DNA of 64,000 bases from Flavobacterium suaedae (GTDB lineage Bacteria > Bacteroidota > Bacteroidia > Flavobacteriales > Flavobacteriaceae): assembly GCF_014642915.1 (NCBI RefSeq), contig NZ_BMJE01000004.1, positions 124,001 to 188,000 on the forward strand, given 5' to 3'. The notes below the pieces were generated by a model. It saw only the letters and a list, made by a program, of their open reading frames with translations, did not search any database and was not told the origin of the DNA. Shown here in pieces: positions 36,100 through 44,082 of this stretch. Each line of letters begins with the position of its first letter. Position 1 is the first letter of the stretch. A program made the translations under genes and the position numbers.

Positions 36100-37593
36100 A
36101 TGAATGCTATTGATGAGGTAGTTTCAATAATGTCAATATCAGATAAAAAAGCCTTTATTTCGTATCTTGACAGAAAAAATAAAAGAAGTGATGTTCACAA
36201 TATTGATTTCTTTAAAATATTAGAAACTGATGATATAAACAGGTTAAAAAATAAGTATAAGGATAAAAAATCGGCAGATGTTTACCATGCCTTGCGTAAA
36301 AGAATTTACGACAGCCTTATCGCTTTTATGGCAAACCGTGCTTTTGCAAATGATACATCGGAAGAGCATGAAGTGCTAAAGTTAATAGTAGTAGCCCGTT
36401 TGTTTTTAGAACATAAATTATATAAAACTGCCTTTAAATGTTTGCGTAAAGCAGAAGTAAAAGCTACAGCATTAGAGCAGTTTAACCTGCTGAATGAAAT
36501 TTACCATACGCAAATTCAGTATGCGCATATAGAAGGAGCACCGGAGCTTGAAAGCCTAACAGAAAAGTTTAAACAAAACAGAGAAAAGCTACATAGGGAG
36601 GAGCAGCTTAATTTAGGCTATGCTATACTGCGTAAAGAACTTTCCGAAATTCAGCATAAAGGTAAAATAGTTGATTTTAGAGGTGTTATAAAAAATACTA
36701 TGGAGTCGCTTGGGGTATCGCTAAATGATGTGCTTACTTTTAAATCACTTTATCAAATACTTTTTATAGCTAATGAGTATGCTTCTATAAACAATAACTT
36801 TGGGCTAATTGCCCCATTTATAGAAAGGAGTTTAACCTTTATCAGCAATAAAAAGGAACTTACAGGCAGGCATTTATATTATCATATATACATACTGTAC
36901 TTTATAGCTAATATTCATTTCAGGAATCGAAATTTCAGTGTTTCGATGGATTATTTAAATCAAATGGATATCCAGATGCAGGCGCAAAACGGAAAATATA
37001 AAAAACGGTTCTTTTTACGGTGGTCGCTTTTGCGGGCATTAAATGAACATTACTCCGGTAATGCTGATGCAGCTATTACAATAGCCAAAAAGGCATTATC
37101 GCAGCAAAAGAGCGCAGATCCTGTTGATAGTAATGATTTAAAGTTCTGTTTAGTAGTTTTTTATTTGCAGCATAGTGATAAAACAGCTTTTAAATATATA
37201 AGAGCTTTTGCCCATACGGATAGCTGGTATGAAAAACGTATGGGTATGGATTGGACTATTAAAAAAGTACTGGTAGAAATATTATTATATGCCGAGTTTG
37301 ATAATACCGAGCAGGCGCTTTACCGCATAAAGAGTTTTAAAAGGCGCTATAAAAAGTACCTTGTTGAGGTTAATGAAGAAAGGGTTTTAGCCTACCTGCA
37401 ATTTGTGGAAAAGTACATTGCCAAACCGGAACTGGCAACATCTGAAACATTCCAAATACAACTGCAAACACTACTACAGGAAAGCGAAGCAGAGCATGAT
37501 GTTTTTACAACAAGTTTTGTGGGTTGGTTAATGGCTAAAGTAAACAAAGCACCTGTTTATACAACAATTTTAGAACTACTCAATAAAAAGTAG
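36100..37593 (+). CDS. Large alpha-helical repeat (TPR-like) protein, unknown
   Basis: 497 residues, strongly helical, without signal peptide or membrane segment. TPR-like pairs appear, for example FLEHKLYKTAFKCLRKAEVK, NFSVSMDYLNQMDIQMQA and EHYSGNADAAITIAKKALSQ. The N-terminus (SISDKKAFISYLDRKNKRSD) and the Lys-rich YKDKKSADVYHALRKRIYDS form a distinctive head domain. I do not recognise a characterised family; it looks like a conserved Flavobacteriia cytoplasmic scaffold. It is divergent from the YiaA-type gene and ends only 7 nt from the convergent HD gene. Confidence 0.7.
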   Translation: MNAIDEVVSIMSISDKKAFISYLDRKNKRSDVHNIDFFKILETDDINRLKNKYKDKKSADVYHALRKRIYDSLIAFMANRAFANDTSEEHEVLKLIVVARLFLEHKLYKTAFKCLRKAEVKATALEQFNLLNEIYHTQIQYAHIEGAPELESLTEKFKQNREKLHREEQLNLGYAILRKELSEIQHKGKIVDFRGVIKNTMESLGVSLNDVLTFKSLYQILFIANEYASINNNFGLIAPFIERSLTFISNKKELTGRHLYYHIYILYFIANIHFRNRNFSVSMDYLNQMDIQMQAQNGKYKKRFFLRWSLLRALNEHYSGNADAAITIAKKALSQQKSADPVDSNDLKFCLVVFYLQHSDKTAFKYIRAFAHTDSWYEKRMGMDWTIKKVLVEILLYAEFDNTEQALYRIKSFKRRYKKYLVEVNEERVLAYLQFVEKYIAKPELATSETFQIQLQTLLQESEAEHDVFTTSFVGWLMAKVNKAPVYTTILELLNKK

Positions 37594-37600
37594 TATTACT

Positions 37601-38254
37601 TTATTTTTCACCTTCCCATTCGGCATAAAACTGAGCAAGGAAGTTTACCATATAATTATGCCTGCCTTGCGCTAATTTTTTACCTGTTTCGGTATTCATG
37701 CGGTCTTTTAGTAATAGTAACTTTTCATAAAAATGATTGATAGTAGGCGAGTTACTCTTTTTATACTCCTCCTTACTCATGTTAAGGTTTGGTTCAATAT
37801 CAGGGTTGTATAAAGGTCTGTTTTTAAACCCGCCGTAATTAAAAGTACGGGCAATACCTATTGCGCCAATTGCATCAAGGCGGTCGGCATCCTGTACTAT
37901 TTCCAGCTCTTTAGAGTTGAATGCTTTTTCAAAATTACCACCTTTAAAAGAAATGTTTTCTATAATCTTTACCACATGGTCTATAACCGTTGCTGCAACG
38001 TTTTCTCCCTCTAAAAAGGTTGTAGCAACTTTAGGTCCTACGGTTTCATCGCCATTATGAAATTTACTATCAGCAATATCATGAAGTAAAGCACCCAGTT
38101 GTACTATTACTAAATCACAGTTTTCTGTTTCGGCTATTTTCATAGCGTTATTGTAAACCCTTTCAATATGAAACCAGTCATGTCCTCCTTCAGCATTTTC
38201 AAGTTGTTGTTTTACAAAGTTTATAGTTTTATGGATAAGGGCAGGGTTACTCAT
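37601..38254 (-). CDS. HD-domain phosphohydrolase (YedJ-like)
   Basis: 217 residues. Metal ligands H-HD-D are visible: GHDWFHIERVYNNA, GALLHDIADSKFHNGDE and VQDADRLDAIGAIGIART. The form matches the YedJ/YpgQ-type HD hydrolases, some of which act on nucleotides or pyrophosphate; substrate unknown. It overlaps the upstream membrane gene by 8 nt. With only 7 nt to the convergent gene end and no hairpin, read-through into the neighbour is likely on both strands. Confidence 0.88.
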   Translation of the reverse strand: MSNPALIHKTINFVKQQLENAEGGHDWFHIERVYNNAMKIAETENCDLVIVQLGALLHDIADSKFHNGDETVGPKVATTFLEGENVAATVIDHVVKIIENISFKGGNFEKAFNSKELEIVQDADRLDAIGAIGIARTFNYGGFKNRPLYNPDIEPNLNMSKEEYKKSNSPTINHFYEKLLLLKDRMNTETGKKLAQGRHNYMVNFLAQFYAEWEGEK

Positions 38255-38669
38255 TTTTATTTATGTAAGAGGTTTTGTGGTCGTTAAAATTTAGGTTAAA
38301 AAGAAATATCGAAATTGCCATTATTATACTATATGATAAAGGAAAAACAAAATCTTTATTATAAACAGTTGTAAAAGCATCACCTAAAAGTGAAAAGGTT
38401 ACAAATATTGATATAACTGCATATATGCTCAAAGTAATTTTAATTGATTTATTGTTTATGTTATGTTGTTGAAGCTTTCTTCCCAATAAGTAAAATAAAC
38501 CTATTGATGGCAAAGAGAATATTATTCCCGCGAGTATAAACAGGAACGCTAAAGGACCTGTTTGCTCAATATCCAACCAGTTATTGTTATCTATAATACT
38601 TAGAGATATAAATATGATAAAGGGAGATACAAGCAGAGTGGTGAGCCATACTTTTAAAAAGTAATTCAT
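38247..38669 (-). CDS. Small membrane protein, four helices
   Basis: 140 residues with four hydrophobic segments (about 6-24, 38-60, 78-98 and 108-128), separated by short polar loops such as GRKLQQHNINNKSI. No family recognised. The 8-nt overlap with the HD hydrolase gene implies coupled translation. Confidence 0.6.
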   Translation of the reverse strand: MNYFLKVWLTTLLVSPFIIFISLSIIDNNNWLDIEQTGPLAFLFILAGIIFSLPSIGLFYLLGRKLQQHNINNKSIKITLSIYAVISIFVTFSLLGDAFTTVYNKDFVFPLSYSIIMAISIFLFNLNFNDHKTSYINKNE

Positions 38670-38717
38670 ATTTAAAATTTAGTAAAAACAAATATACGGC
38701 AGACGAATTAAAAGGAA

Positions 38718-38746
38718 TAAAAAAAGCCACTCGATTGAGCAGCTTT
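38718..38746 (-). terminator. Probable terminator of the desaturase unit
   Basis: AAAGC-CA-CTC and GAG-CA-GCTTT pair around GATT with two internal mismatches; on the minus strand an eight-base T run follows. Confidence 0.6.
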
Positions 38747-38752
38747 ATTTTT

Positions 38753-39748
38753 TTATTTTATTAATGCCGGTTTTACCCATTTAAAAGTATAAGGGTCATC
38801 CGGTATTACAATCCTTTCAGATATTCTTGTCATTCTGTCCGGTAACCTCATAAGGAAATCTCTTGCTTTTTCAGCTTCCTCGGTAAGTCCGGTTATTTTG
38901 TCAATCTGCCATTTATCAATCAGCTTTTTCAAAATGTCAATGTAGTCCATAGCAGTATAAATACCAATACGCTGTGCAGAGTCAGAGAACTTCTCAAAAG
39001 CATCACCCATTTTCTCACCTGATTCTCTAAGGAAGTGTGCCGGCATGGTAATTTTCAGCTTCATCATGTACTGGAAAGCCTTCATCATTTCACTAGGGTC
39101 TACCTTAAAAATCTGGTTTACAAATTCACTGTAAGCCATATGGTGACGCATTTCGTCGCCCGCTATCATCTTACACATTTTCGCCAGCTTTTTATCGCCA
39201 AATTGCTTAGCCATTTGTGCTACTCTGTTATGCGAAACATAGGTTGCCAACTCCTGGAAGCTGGTGTACACAAAGTTTTTATACGGGTCGCGACCTGTAC
39301 CTATATCAAAACCATCGTTAATAAGGTGGTGCGTAGTAATCTCTACTTCACGCATATCCACACGTCCCGAAAGGTATAGGTACTTGTTTAGTACATCACC
39401 ATGGCGGTTTTCTTCACCTGTCCACTGGCGTACCCATTTAGCCCAACCATTACCGCCTTCTTCCACCTGATTTACACCTTCTACATCCATTAACCAAGAT
39501 TCGTAGGTTGGTAAGGCTTCTTCCGTAATGGTATCGCCTACCAGTGTTACCCAAAAGTCATATGGGAGATCTTTGGCAATTTCGCGCAGTTCTGTTAGGT
39601 CTTCCTGAAAAGTCTCGCTTTGAGAATCAGGAAGCAGATCTGTTGGTTGCCATATTTTTTCTACCGGAATAAGGTAGTTATCAACAAAGCTGTCAACGCT
39701 TTTTTCTAATAACTGCATTACTTCCAGCCTAATGTTTTTTATAGACAT
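38753..39748 (-). CDS. Acyl-ACP desaturase (soluble di-iron)
   Basis: 331 residues of the plant-type stearoyl-ACP desaturase family. Di-iron ligands lie in the two ExxH motifs: WTGEENRHGD and AGDEMRHHMAYSE. It introduces a cis double bond into ACP-bound saturated chains with O2 and ferredoxin. Length and motif spacing are normal. It starts 3 nt after the PlsC-type gene, so chain desaturation and phospholipid acylation are co-expressed, useful for membrane fluidity. Confidence 0.92.
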   Translation of the reverse strand: MSIKNIRLEVMQLLEKSVDSFVDNYLIPVEKIWQPTDLLPDSQSETFQEDLTELREIAKDLPYDFWVTLVGDTITEEALPTYESWLMDVEGVNQVEEGGNGWAKWVRQWTGEENRHGDVLNKYLYLSGRVDMREVEITTHHLINDGFDIGTGRDPYKNFVYTSFQELATYVSHNRVAQMAKQFGDKKLAKMCKMIAGDEMRHHMAYSEFVNQIFKVDPSEMMKAFQYMMKLKITMPAHFLRESGEKMGDAFEKFSDSAQRIGIYTAMDYIDILKKLIDKWQIDKITGLTEEAEKARDFLMRLPDRMTRISERIVIPDDPYTFKWVKPALIK

Positions 39749-39751
39749 ATT

Positions 39752-40486
39752 TTAATATTTAATTCCTTGTTTTACTTCGTTTTCAGTCCTTTCCATTATT
39801 TCATCAAAAGGAATACCTTTAATTGCAAAAGGTTCTTGTATATTAAAAGTCAGATGGTTGCCTAATCCTAATGGGAACTGCCCAAACTTAAACAGCTTCC
39901 ATGAGTTATTTATACTAACGGGCACTATGTATGCAGAAGGTGCAAATTTGCATAATATTTTCAGCCCGTTTTCCGAAAACTTCTTCGGAGCACCTGTTTT
40001 ACTGCGTGTTCCTTCGGGGAATATCACGGCAGAACGATTATTCTTTTCTATATATTGCGCTAGTTCTTTAATAGCAGGCAAGGCTTGTTTAGGGTCTTTC
40101 CTGTCGATAAGTGCTGCGCCACTGTGTCTTAAGTTATAAGAAACACTGGGTATGCCTTTCCCCAATTCTTTCTTACTTATGAATTTAGGATGAAATTTAC
40201 GCATAAACCAGATGATAGGCGGTATGTCGTTCATGCTTTGGTGGTTTGCCACAATAATAAGGGGTACACCTTTAGGTACTTTTTTTACCCCCTCAACTTT
40301 GTACGTAGTCCCCAATATGTGAGTGCATCGTACAAGACACCAGTTAAGTATATCTACAGATTTTTTATGTGCCTGATATCCAAAAAGGTTAAGGCAAACC
40401 CACTGAACAGGGTGAAATACAACCAGAGTAAGCAGAAAAAAGATGTAATATACTACAGATATAGGATACGATAGTATCTTTTCCAT
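39752..40486 (-). CDS. plsC: 1-acyl-sn-glycerol-3-phosphate acyltransferase
   Basis: 244 residues with one or two N-terminal membrane helices, then the acyltransferase motifs: VANHQSMNDIPPI (NHxxxxD catalytic), SGAALIDRKDP, and VIFPEGTRSKTG (substrate binding). It makes phosphatidic acid from lysophosphatidic acid. Coupled to the acyl-ACP desaturase. Paralogs acting on other lipids (for example ornithine or glycine lipids of Bacteroidota) cannot be excluded. Confidence 0.9.
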   Translation of the reverse strand: MEKILSYPISVVYYIFFLLTLVVFHPVQWVCLNLFGYQAHKKSVDILNWCLVRCTHILGTTYKVEGVKKVPKGVPLIIVANHQSMNDIPPIIWFMRKFHPKFISKKELGKGIPSVSYNLRHSGAALIDRKDPKQALPAIKELAQYIEKNNRSAVIFPEGTRSKTGAPKKFSENGLKILCKFAPSAYIVPVSINNSWKLFKFGQFPLGLGNHLTFNIQEPFAIKGIPFDEIMERTENEVKQGIKY

Positions 40487-40590
40487 ATATGATTCTCAAA
40501 AATTCCCGTAAAAGTACTATCTTTTTATAAGATACTAAAACTATTTAATATGCCTGCATACTATTAAAAGCGGTGTATTTACTAAGATAA

Positions 40591-40619
40591 TAAAAAAACC
40601 TCGCTTTAGGGCGAGGTTT
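40591..40619 (-). terminator. Terminator of the bacilliredoxin gene
   Basis: AAACCTCGC and GCGAGGTTT form a nine-pair stem with loop TTTAGG; a run of seven T follows on the minus strand. Confidence 0.85.
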
Positions 40620-40644
40620 ATGTTATTTTTATGGTTTTTGCTTT

Positions 40645-41055
40645 TTAGCAAAATTCGTCATAAGCACCTTTAAGGTTTTCTGAAATCATTTCAGCAGGAC
40701 GACCTTCAATGTGATGACGCTCCAGCATGTGTACTAATTCACCATCTTTAAATAAAGCCATACTTGGTGATGACGGCGGGAATGGGAACATTAGCTCACG
40801 TGCAGTATCTACCGCTTCTTTATCAACACCTGCAAAAACAGTAATAAGGCTGTCCGGTTTTTTAGCGTTTTCAAGGCTCATTTTAGCGCCCGGTCTTGCA
40901 TTTCTGGCAGCACACCCACATACTGAGTTTACTACTACAAGCGTTGTTCCTTTTTTGCCAAGTGCTTCTTTTACGGCATCGGCTGTATATAATTCTTCAA
41001 AACCAGCTTCTGAAAGCTCAGCACGCATTGGTTTTACTAATTCTTCTGGATACAT
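40645..41055 (-). CDS. BrxA/BrxB-family bacilliredoxin
   Basis: 136 residues with a thioredoxin-like fold. The redox motif CGC lies in [14 protein letters not shown], the hallmark of BrxA/BrxB (formerly YphP/YqiW). In Bacillus they remove bacillithiol from proteins; Bacteroidota homologues may serve the same or another low-molecular-weight thiol. Other family blocks are [14 protein letters not shown] and [16 protein letters not shown]. Single gene with its own terminator; a -7 box TAACTTTG lies at 41093-41086. Confidence 0.9.
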   Translation of the reverse strand: MYPEELVKPMRAELSEAGFEELYTADAVKEALGKKGTTLVVVNSVCGCAARNARPGAKMSLENAKKPDSLITVFAGVDKEAVDTARELMFPFPPSSPSMALFKDGELVHMLERHHIEGRPAEMISENLKGAYDEFC

Positions 41056-41085
41056 AGTTTATCTGTATTAATGAGATTGAGCTCA

Positions 41086-41093
41086 CAAAGTTA
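41086..41093 (-). promoter_or_regulatory. -7 element upstream of bacilliredoxin gene
   Basis: The minus strand reads TAACTTTG, an exact match to TAnnTTTG, about 30 nt before the ATG. The -33 element is not evident. Confidence 0.4.
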
Positions 41094-41155
41094 CGAAGAA
41101 AAACTGTTCTAAAAAATACTACAGTTATAAAGAATAAAGAAGTTGCTCAGGCTGT

Positions 41156-42298
41156 TTACAGCCTGCTAAAACTCCTGAAAAAAGCTTTTATAAAGGTACG
41201 TTTCGGGCAGCTTAAAATTACTTTAAGGTCTTCGTTTAGCGTTGTTTCTTCGTCTAAAAACTTAAATATAAGCTGCGGGCTTGCTTTACGGAACATAGAG
41301 GCAAAAATAGCGCTGCCTTTTTCATTGTTTCGGTAAAGAATATCAAGCAGTAACATATCGTAAAACCAGAAACGATTTTTACTGTGGAATTTAGTAAAGT
41401 CATTTTCTTTTTGGAGAAATTCTATTAATTGTTGCGATAGTTTACAGGTGTTTTTAAAAGTGTACCCTGTGCTGGCTTTTGTCCACCCGCCGGCAGAGCC
41501 GATGTTTATACTATTGCGGGTGTTATTTTCCCAAAACGGATATACTGTCATAGGTATACTACCACTTTCTTTCTCAATTATTTCATAATCGGTTACACCT
41601 AGTTTTAATAAATAGTCCTTTATAGCTTCTTCATACTCTTGTTTGGGTAATAGCGAAGGTGAGAATAAAGTATATTCCACCAATGCTTCAGTTCCTGAAG
41701 TAGGTAATACATACATAAATCGGGTATTGCCTTTTTGCAGTACGCTGAAATCCATAAAAGTGCATACGTCTTTATTGAAAACAGCTTGCTTGGTTTTTAC
41801 AAACCAGCCTGTAAAGTGCTGTTGCAATAAAGGGTACTTACTTTGTAAGGGTAACTCAGGAGTGTAAATGCTGTTAAACAGTTTGTTGCAAGTGTAACTT
41901 TCTGTTTCACTCTTAACGATTACTAAATTACCACTGTCTTTAAAATCAACTACTCTTTGGTAACTAAAAGTTATGTTTTTTTGCTTTTTTAAAATATCTA
42001 AAACTTTGTTATAAAAATCCGCTCCTTTTATCATTTTATAACTATATGGTGCTATCTGCATCTCTTTGTTAAAGCTGTTATCAGCAAATAAAGCCTTATC
42101 CCATTTTTTAGAAACAATCCTGTCCCATTCTCCTGTGCCTTCTTCCCAAAAACACCAGGTACGGTCATTTTTTTCTTTTTTGGAGGGGTCAATTAATAAG
42201 ATGCTTTTATCAGTAAACTTACCCGAAAGTACCATACGATAAACCGTCATTAAAGCAGCGAGCCCTGAACCTGAAAAAATATAGTGGTAGTGTTTCAT
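41156..42298 (-). CDS. crtY: Lycopene beta-cyclase
   Basis: 380 residues. The FAD-binding N-terminus YHYIFSGSGLAALMTVYRM is followed by the cyclase blocks DRTWCFWEEGTGEWD, YSYKMIKGADFYNKVL, FTGWFVKTKQAVF, TFMDFSVLQKG and NIGSAGGWTKASTGYTF. The C-terminal helical region (FWFYDMLLLDILYRN) is typical of CrtY. It closes the ends of lycopene to beta-carotene and supports a carotenoid-pigmented organism. No other crt gene is nearby, which is common in Flavobacteriaceae. Confidence 0.92.
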   Translation of the reverse strand: MKHYHYIFSGSGLAALMTVYRMVLSGKFTDKSILLIDPSKKEKNDRTWCFWEEGTGEWDRIVSKKWDKALFADNSFNKEMQIAPYSYKMIKGADFYNKVLDILKKQKNITFSYQRVVDFKDSGNLVIVKSETESYTCNKLFNSIYTPELPLQSKYPLLQQHFTGWFVKTKQAVFNKDVCTFMDFSVLQKGNTRFMYVLPTSGTEALVEYTLFSPSLLPKQEYEEAIKDYLLKLGVTDYEIIEKESGSIPMTVYPFWENNTRNSINIGSAGGWTKASTGYTFKNTCKLSQQLIEFLQKENDFTKFHSKNRFWFYDMLLLDILYRNNEKGSAIFASMFRKASPQLIFKFLDEETTLNEDLKVILSCPKRTFIKAFFRSFSRL

Positions 42299-42354
42299 TT
42301 AGGAGTTATGTAGTCTCAAAAATAAGAAATAACAATTGCATTTAACTAACTTAA

Positions 42355-42426
42355 TTTTAGGGGACTCTAAAAATATTTTTACCATAACTAAATATGCATT
42401 ATATTTGCTTGTAAATTTTTAGTTAT
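42355..42426 (+). promoter_or_regulatory. Metal-regulator control region with -7 box and two inverted repeats
   Basis: TTTTAG-GGGACT-CTAAAA (42355-42372) has six-base arms and resembles the TTTAGG...CCTAAA boxes bound by DtxR/IdeR/MntR-type proteins. ATAACTAAA (42384-42392) and TTTAGTTAT (42418-42426) form a second inverted repeat that brackets the -7 element TATATTTG (42400-42407). The arrangement fits autoregulation of the DtxR-type gene that starts 3 nt later. Confidence 0.45.
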
Positions 42427-42428
42427 AA

Positions 42429-43082
42429 ATGACTTATTCAGAAGAAAACTACCTTAAAATAATATACCATCTGTCTAACAATTCCGGTAAAGGTATTGCC
42501 ACAAATGCCATAGCCAACCAAATGGAAAGTAAACCATCATCGGTAACCGATATGGTAAAAAAACTGGCTGATAAAGGCTTGGTGCGCTATAAAAAATACC
42601 AAGGGGTTTCGCTTACTGATGAGGGTAGGTTTAAGGCTTTAATGATTGTGCGCAAACACAGGCTTTGGGAGGTTTTTTTACTTGAAAAGCTCGACTTTTC
42701 GTGGGATGAAGTGCATGATATAGCAGAACAATTAGAACACATAAAATCAGAGAAACTTACAAATAAACTGGAAGAGTTTCTTGATTTTCCTACTGAAGAC
42801 CCTCATGGGGACCCTATACCCGACAGTGAAGGAAATATAAAGAAGGTTGATAAAAAATTACTTTCGGAAATACCTGCAGGTAAAAAAGTAATATGTGTAG
42901 GGGTAAAGGATAGTTCTTCTGCCTTTTTACAATATTTAGATAAACAACAAATTGCTTTAGGCTCCGGTATGGAAGTTATAAGTAAAGAAGATTTTGACCT
43001 CTCGCTTACTATACAGGTAAACGGTAAACCCATAACGGTTTCCAATAAAATAGCCGCTAACCTGTTTGTAAAAATACTATAA
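42429..43082 (+). CDS. DtxR/MntR-family metal-dependent regulator
   Basis: 217 residues: an N-terminal winged HTH (about 1-62; YSEENYLKIIYHLSNN, MESKPSSVTDMVKKLADKGL), a metal-binding dimerisation domain (HRLWEVFLLEKLDFSWDEVH, AEQLEH), and a C-terminal FeoA/SH3-like domain (about 145-215). The HxxxE-type ligands in KHRLWEVFL and EQLEHIKSE are in place. Likely a Mn2+ or Fe2+ responsive repressor. It is 3 nt upstream of a ZIP transporter and across from the feo operon, so iron and manganese uptake genes are probable targets. Confidence 0.92.
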   Translation: MTYSEENYLKIIYHLSNNSGKGIATNAIANQMESKPSSVTDMVKKLADKGLVRYKKYQGVSLTDEGRFKALMIVRKHRLWEVFLLEKLDFSWDEVHDIAEQLEHIKSEKLTNKLEEFLDFPTEDPHGDPIPDSEGNIKKVDKKLLSEIPAGKKVICVGVKDSSSAFLQYLDKQQIALGSGMEVISKEDFDLSLTIQVNGKPITVSNKIAANLFVKIL

Positions 43083-43085
43083 TAG

Positions 43086-43910
43086 ATGTTTGAAAATATA
43101 GTAACTTATTTTGAGTCGATAGACCCTATTTTAGCAGCATTATATGCTACATTATTTACGTGGGGACTTACTGCTTTGGGAGCATCAGCAGTGTTTCTTT
43201 TTAAAACAATGAACAGAGTAGTGCTGGACGGTATGCTTGGTTTTACAGGGGGGGTAATGGTTGCTGCCAGCTATTGGAGTTTATTATCGCCGGCTATAGA
43301 AATGAGTAAAGGAGAAGGTTTTACCAAGGTAATACCGGCTGCTGTAGGCTTTATGCTTGGCGCTTTATTTTTATTTGGGCTGGACAAGGCACTCCCTCAC
43401 TTACATATAAACTTTAAAGAAAGTGAAAAAGAAGGTATAAAAACACCTTGGCAACGTACCACATTACTAACGTTGGCTATAACCCTGCATAATATTCCCG
43501 AAGGGCTTGCTATAGGCGTATTGTTTGGTGGTGTAGCCGCAGGTATACCCGAAGCTTCTATAGCGGGGGCATTAACGCTTGCAATAGGTATTGGTATACA
43601 AAACTTCCCTGAGGGGATTGCGGTGTCTATGCCGTTACGCCGTATGGGTATGACGCGTCGTAAAAGCTTTATGTATGGTCAGGCATCAGCATTAGTAGAG
43701 CCGATTGCAGGGGTGCTCGGTGCTTTTGCAGTAGCATTTTTTACACCAATACTTCCTTATGCTTTGGCTTTTGCCGCAGGAGCAATGATATTTGTTGTGG
43801 TTGAGGAAGTAATACCCGAGACACAACAGGATAAAAACACTGATATTGCTACATTGGGTTTTATTGCCGGTTTTATAGTAATGATGACACTTGATGTTGC
43901 CTTAGGATAA
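43086..43910 (+). CDS. ZIP-family divalent metal transporter
   Basis: 274 residues, eight membrane helices. The metal-binding helix motifs are clear: TLAITLHNIPEGLAIGVLFG in helix 4 and AIGIGIQNFPEGIAVSMPLR in helix 5 (HNxPEG and QNxPEG). The gene resembles ZupT-like transporters importing Zn2+, Fe2+ or Mn2+. It is 3 nt after the DtxR-type gene and surely co-transcribed, which points to Mn or Fe. Confidence 0.93.
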   Translation: MFENIVTYFESIDPILAALYATLFTWGLTALGASAVFLFKTMNRVVLDGMLGFTGGVMVAASYWSLLSPAIEMSKGEGFTKVIPAAVGFMLGALFLFGLDKALPHLHINFKESEKEGIKTPWQRTTLLTLAITLHNIPEGLAIGVLFGGVAAGIPEASIAGALTLAIGIGIQNFPEGIAVSMPLRRMGMTRRKSFMYGQASALVEPIAGVLGAFAVAFFTPILPYALAFAAGAMIFVVVEEVIPETQQDKNTDIATLGFIAGFIVMMTLDVALG

Positions 43911-43948
43911 TTTAAGATACTCACTTGTCGCTTATTATGCTCTATTAT

Positions 43949-44077
43949 TTAATGACATCCGCAGTCATCATTACCGCAGTCATTCTTTTTCTTCTTCTTT
44001 TTAAAGAAGTATTTTTTAATAAGAAATCCTACTGCTAAACCTAACAGTACATATGTAATAATACTTTGAAAGTCCAT
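43949..44077 (-). CDS. FeoB-associated Cys-rich membrane peptide
   Basis: 42 residues from the ATG at 44077; the longer open frame overlaps feoB and is not used. One membrane helix (about 5-22) is followed by a Lys-rich stretch and a C-terminal NDCGNDDCGCH cluster. This is the small protein family that sits after feoB in many Bacteroidota, possibly a metal-binding FeoC substitute. It starts 5 nt after the feoB stop. Confidence 0.85.
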   Translation of the reverse strand: MDFQSIITYVLLGLAVGFLIKKYFFKKKKKKNDCGNDDCGCH

Positions 44078-44082
44078 AGTAA

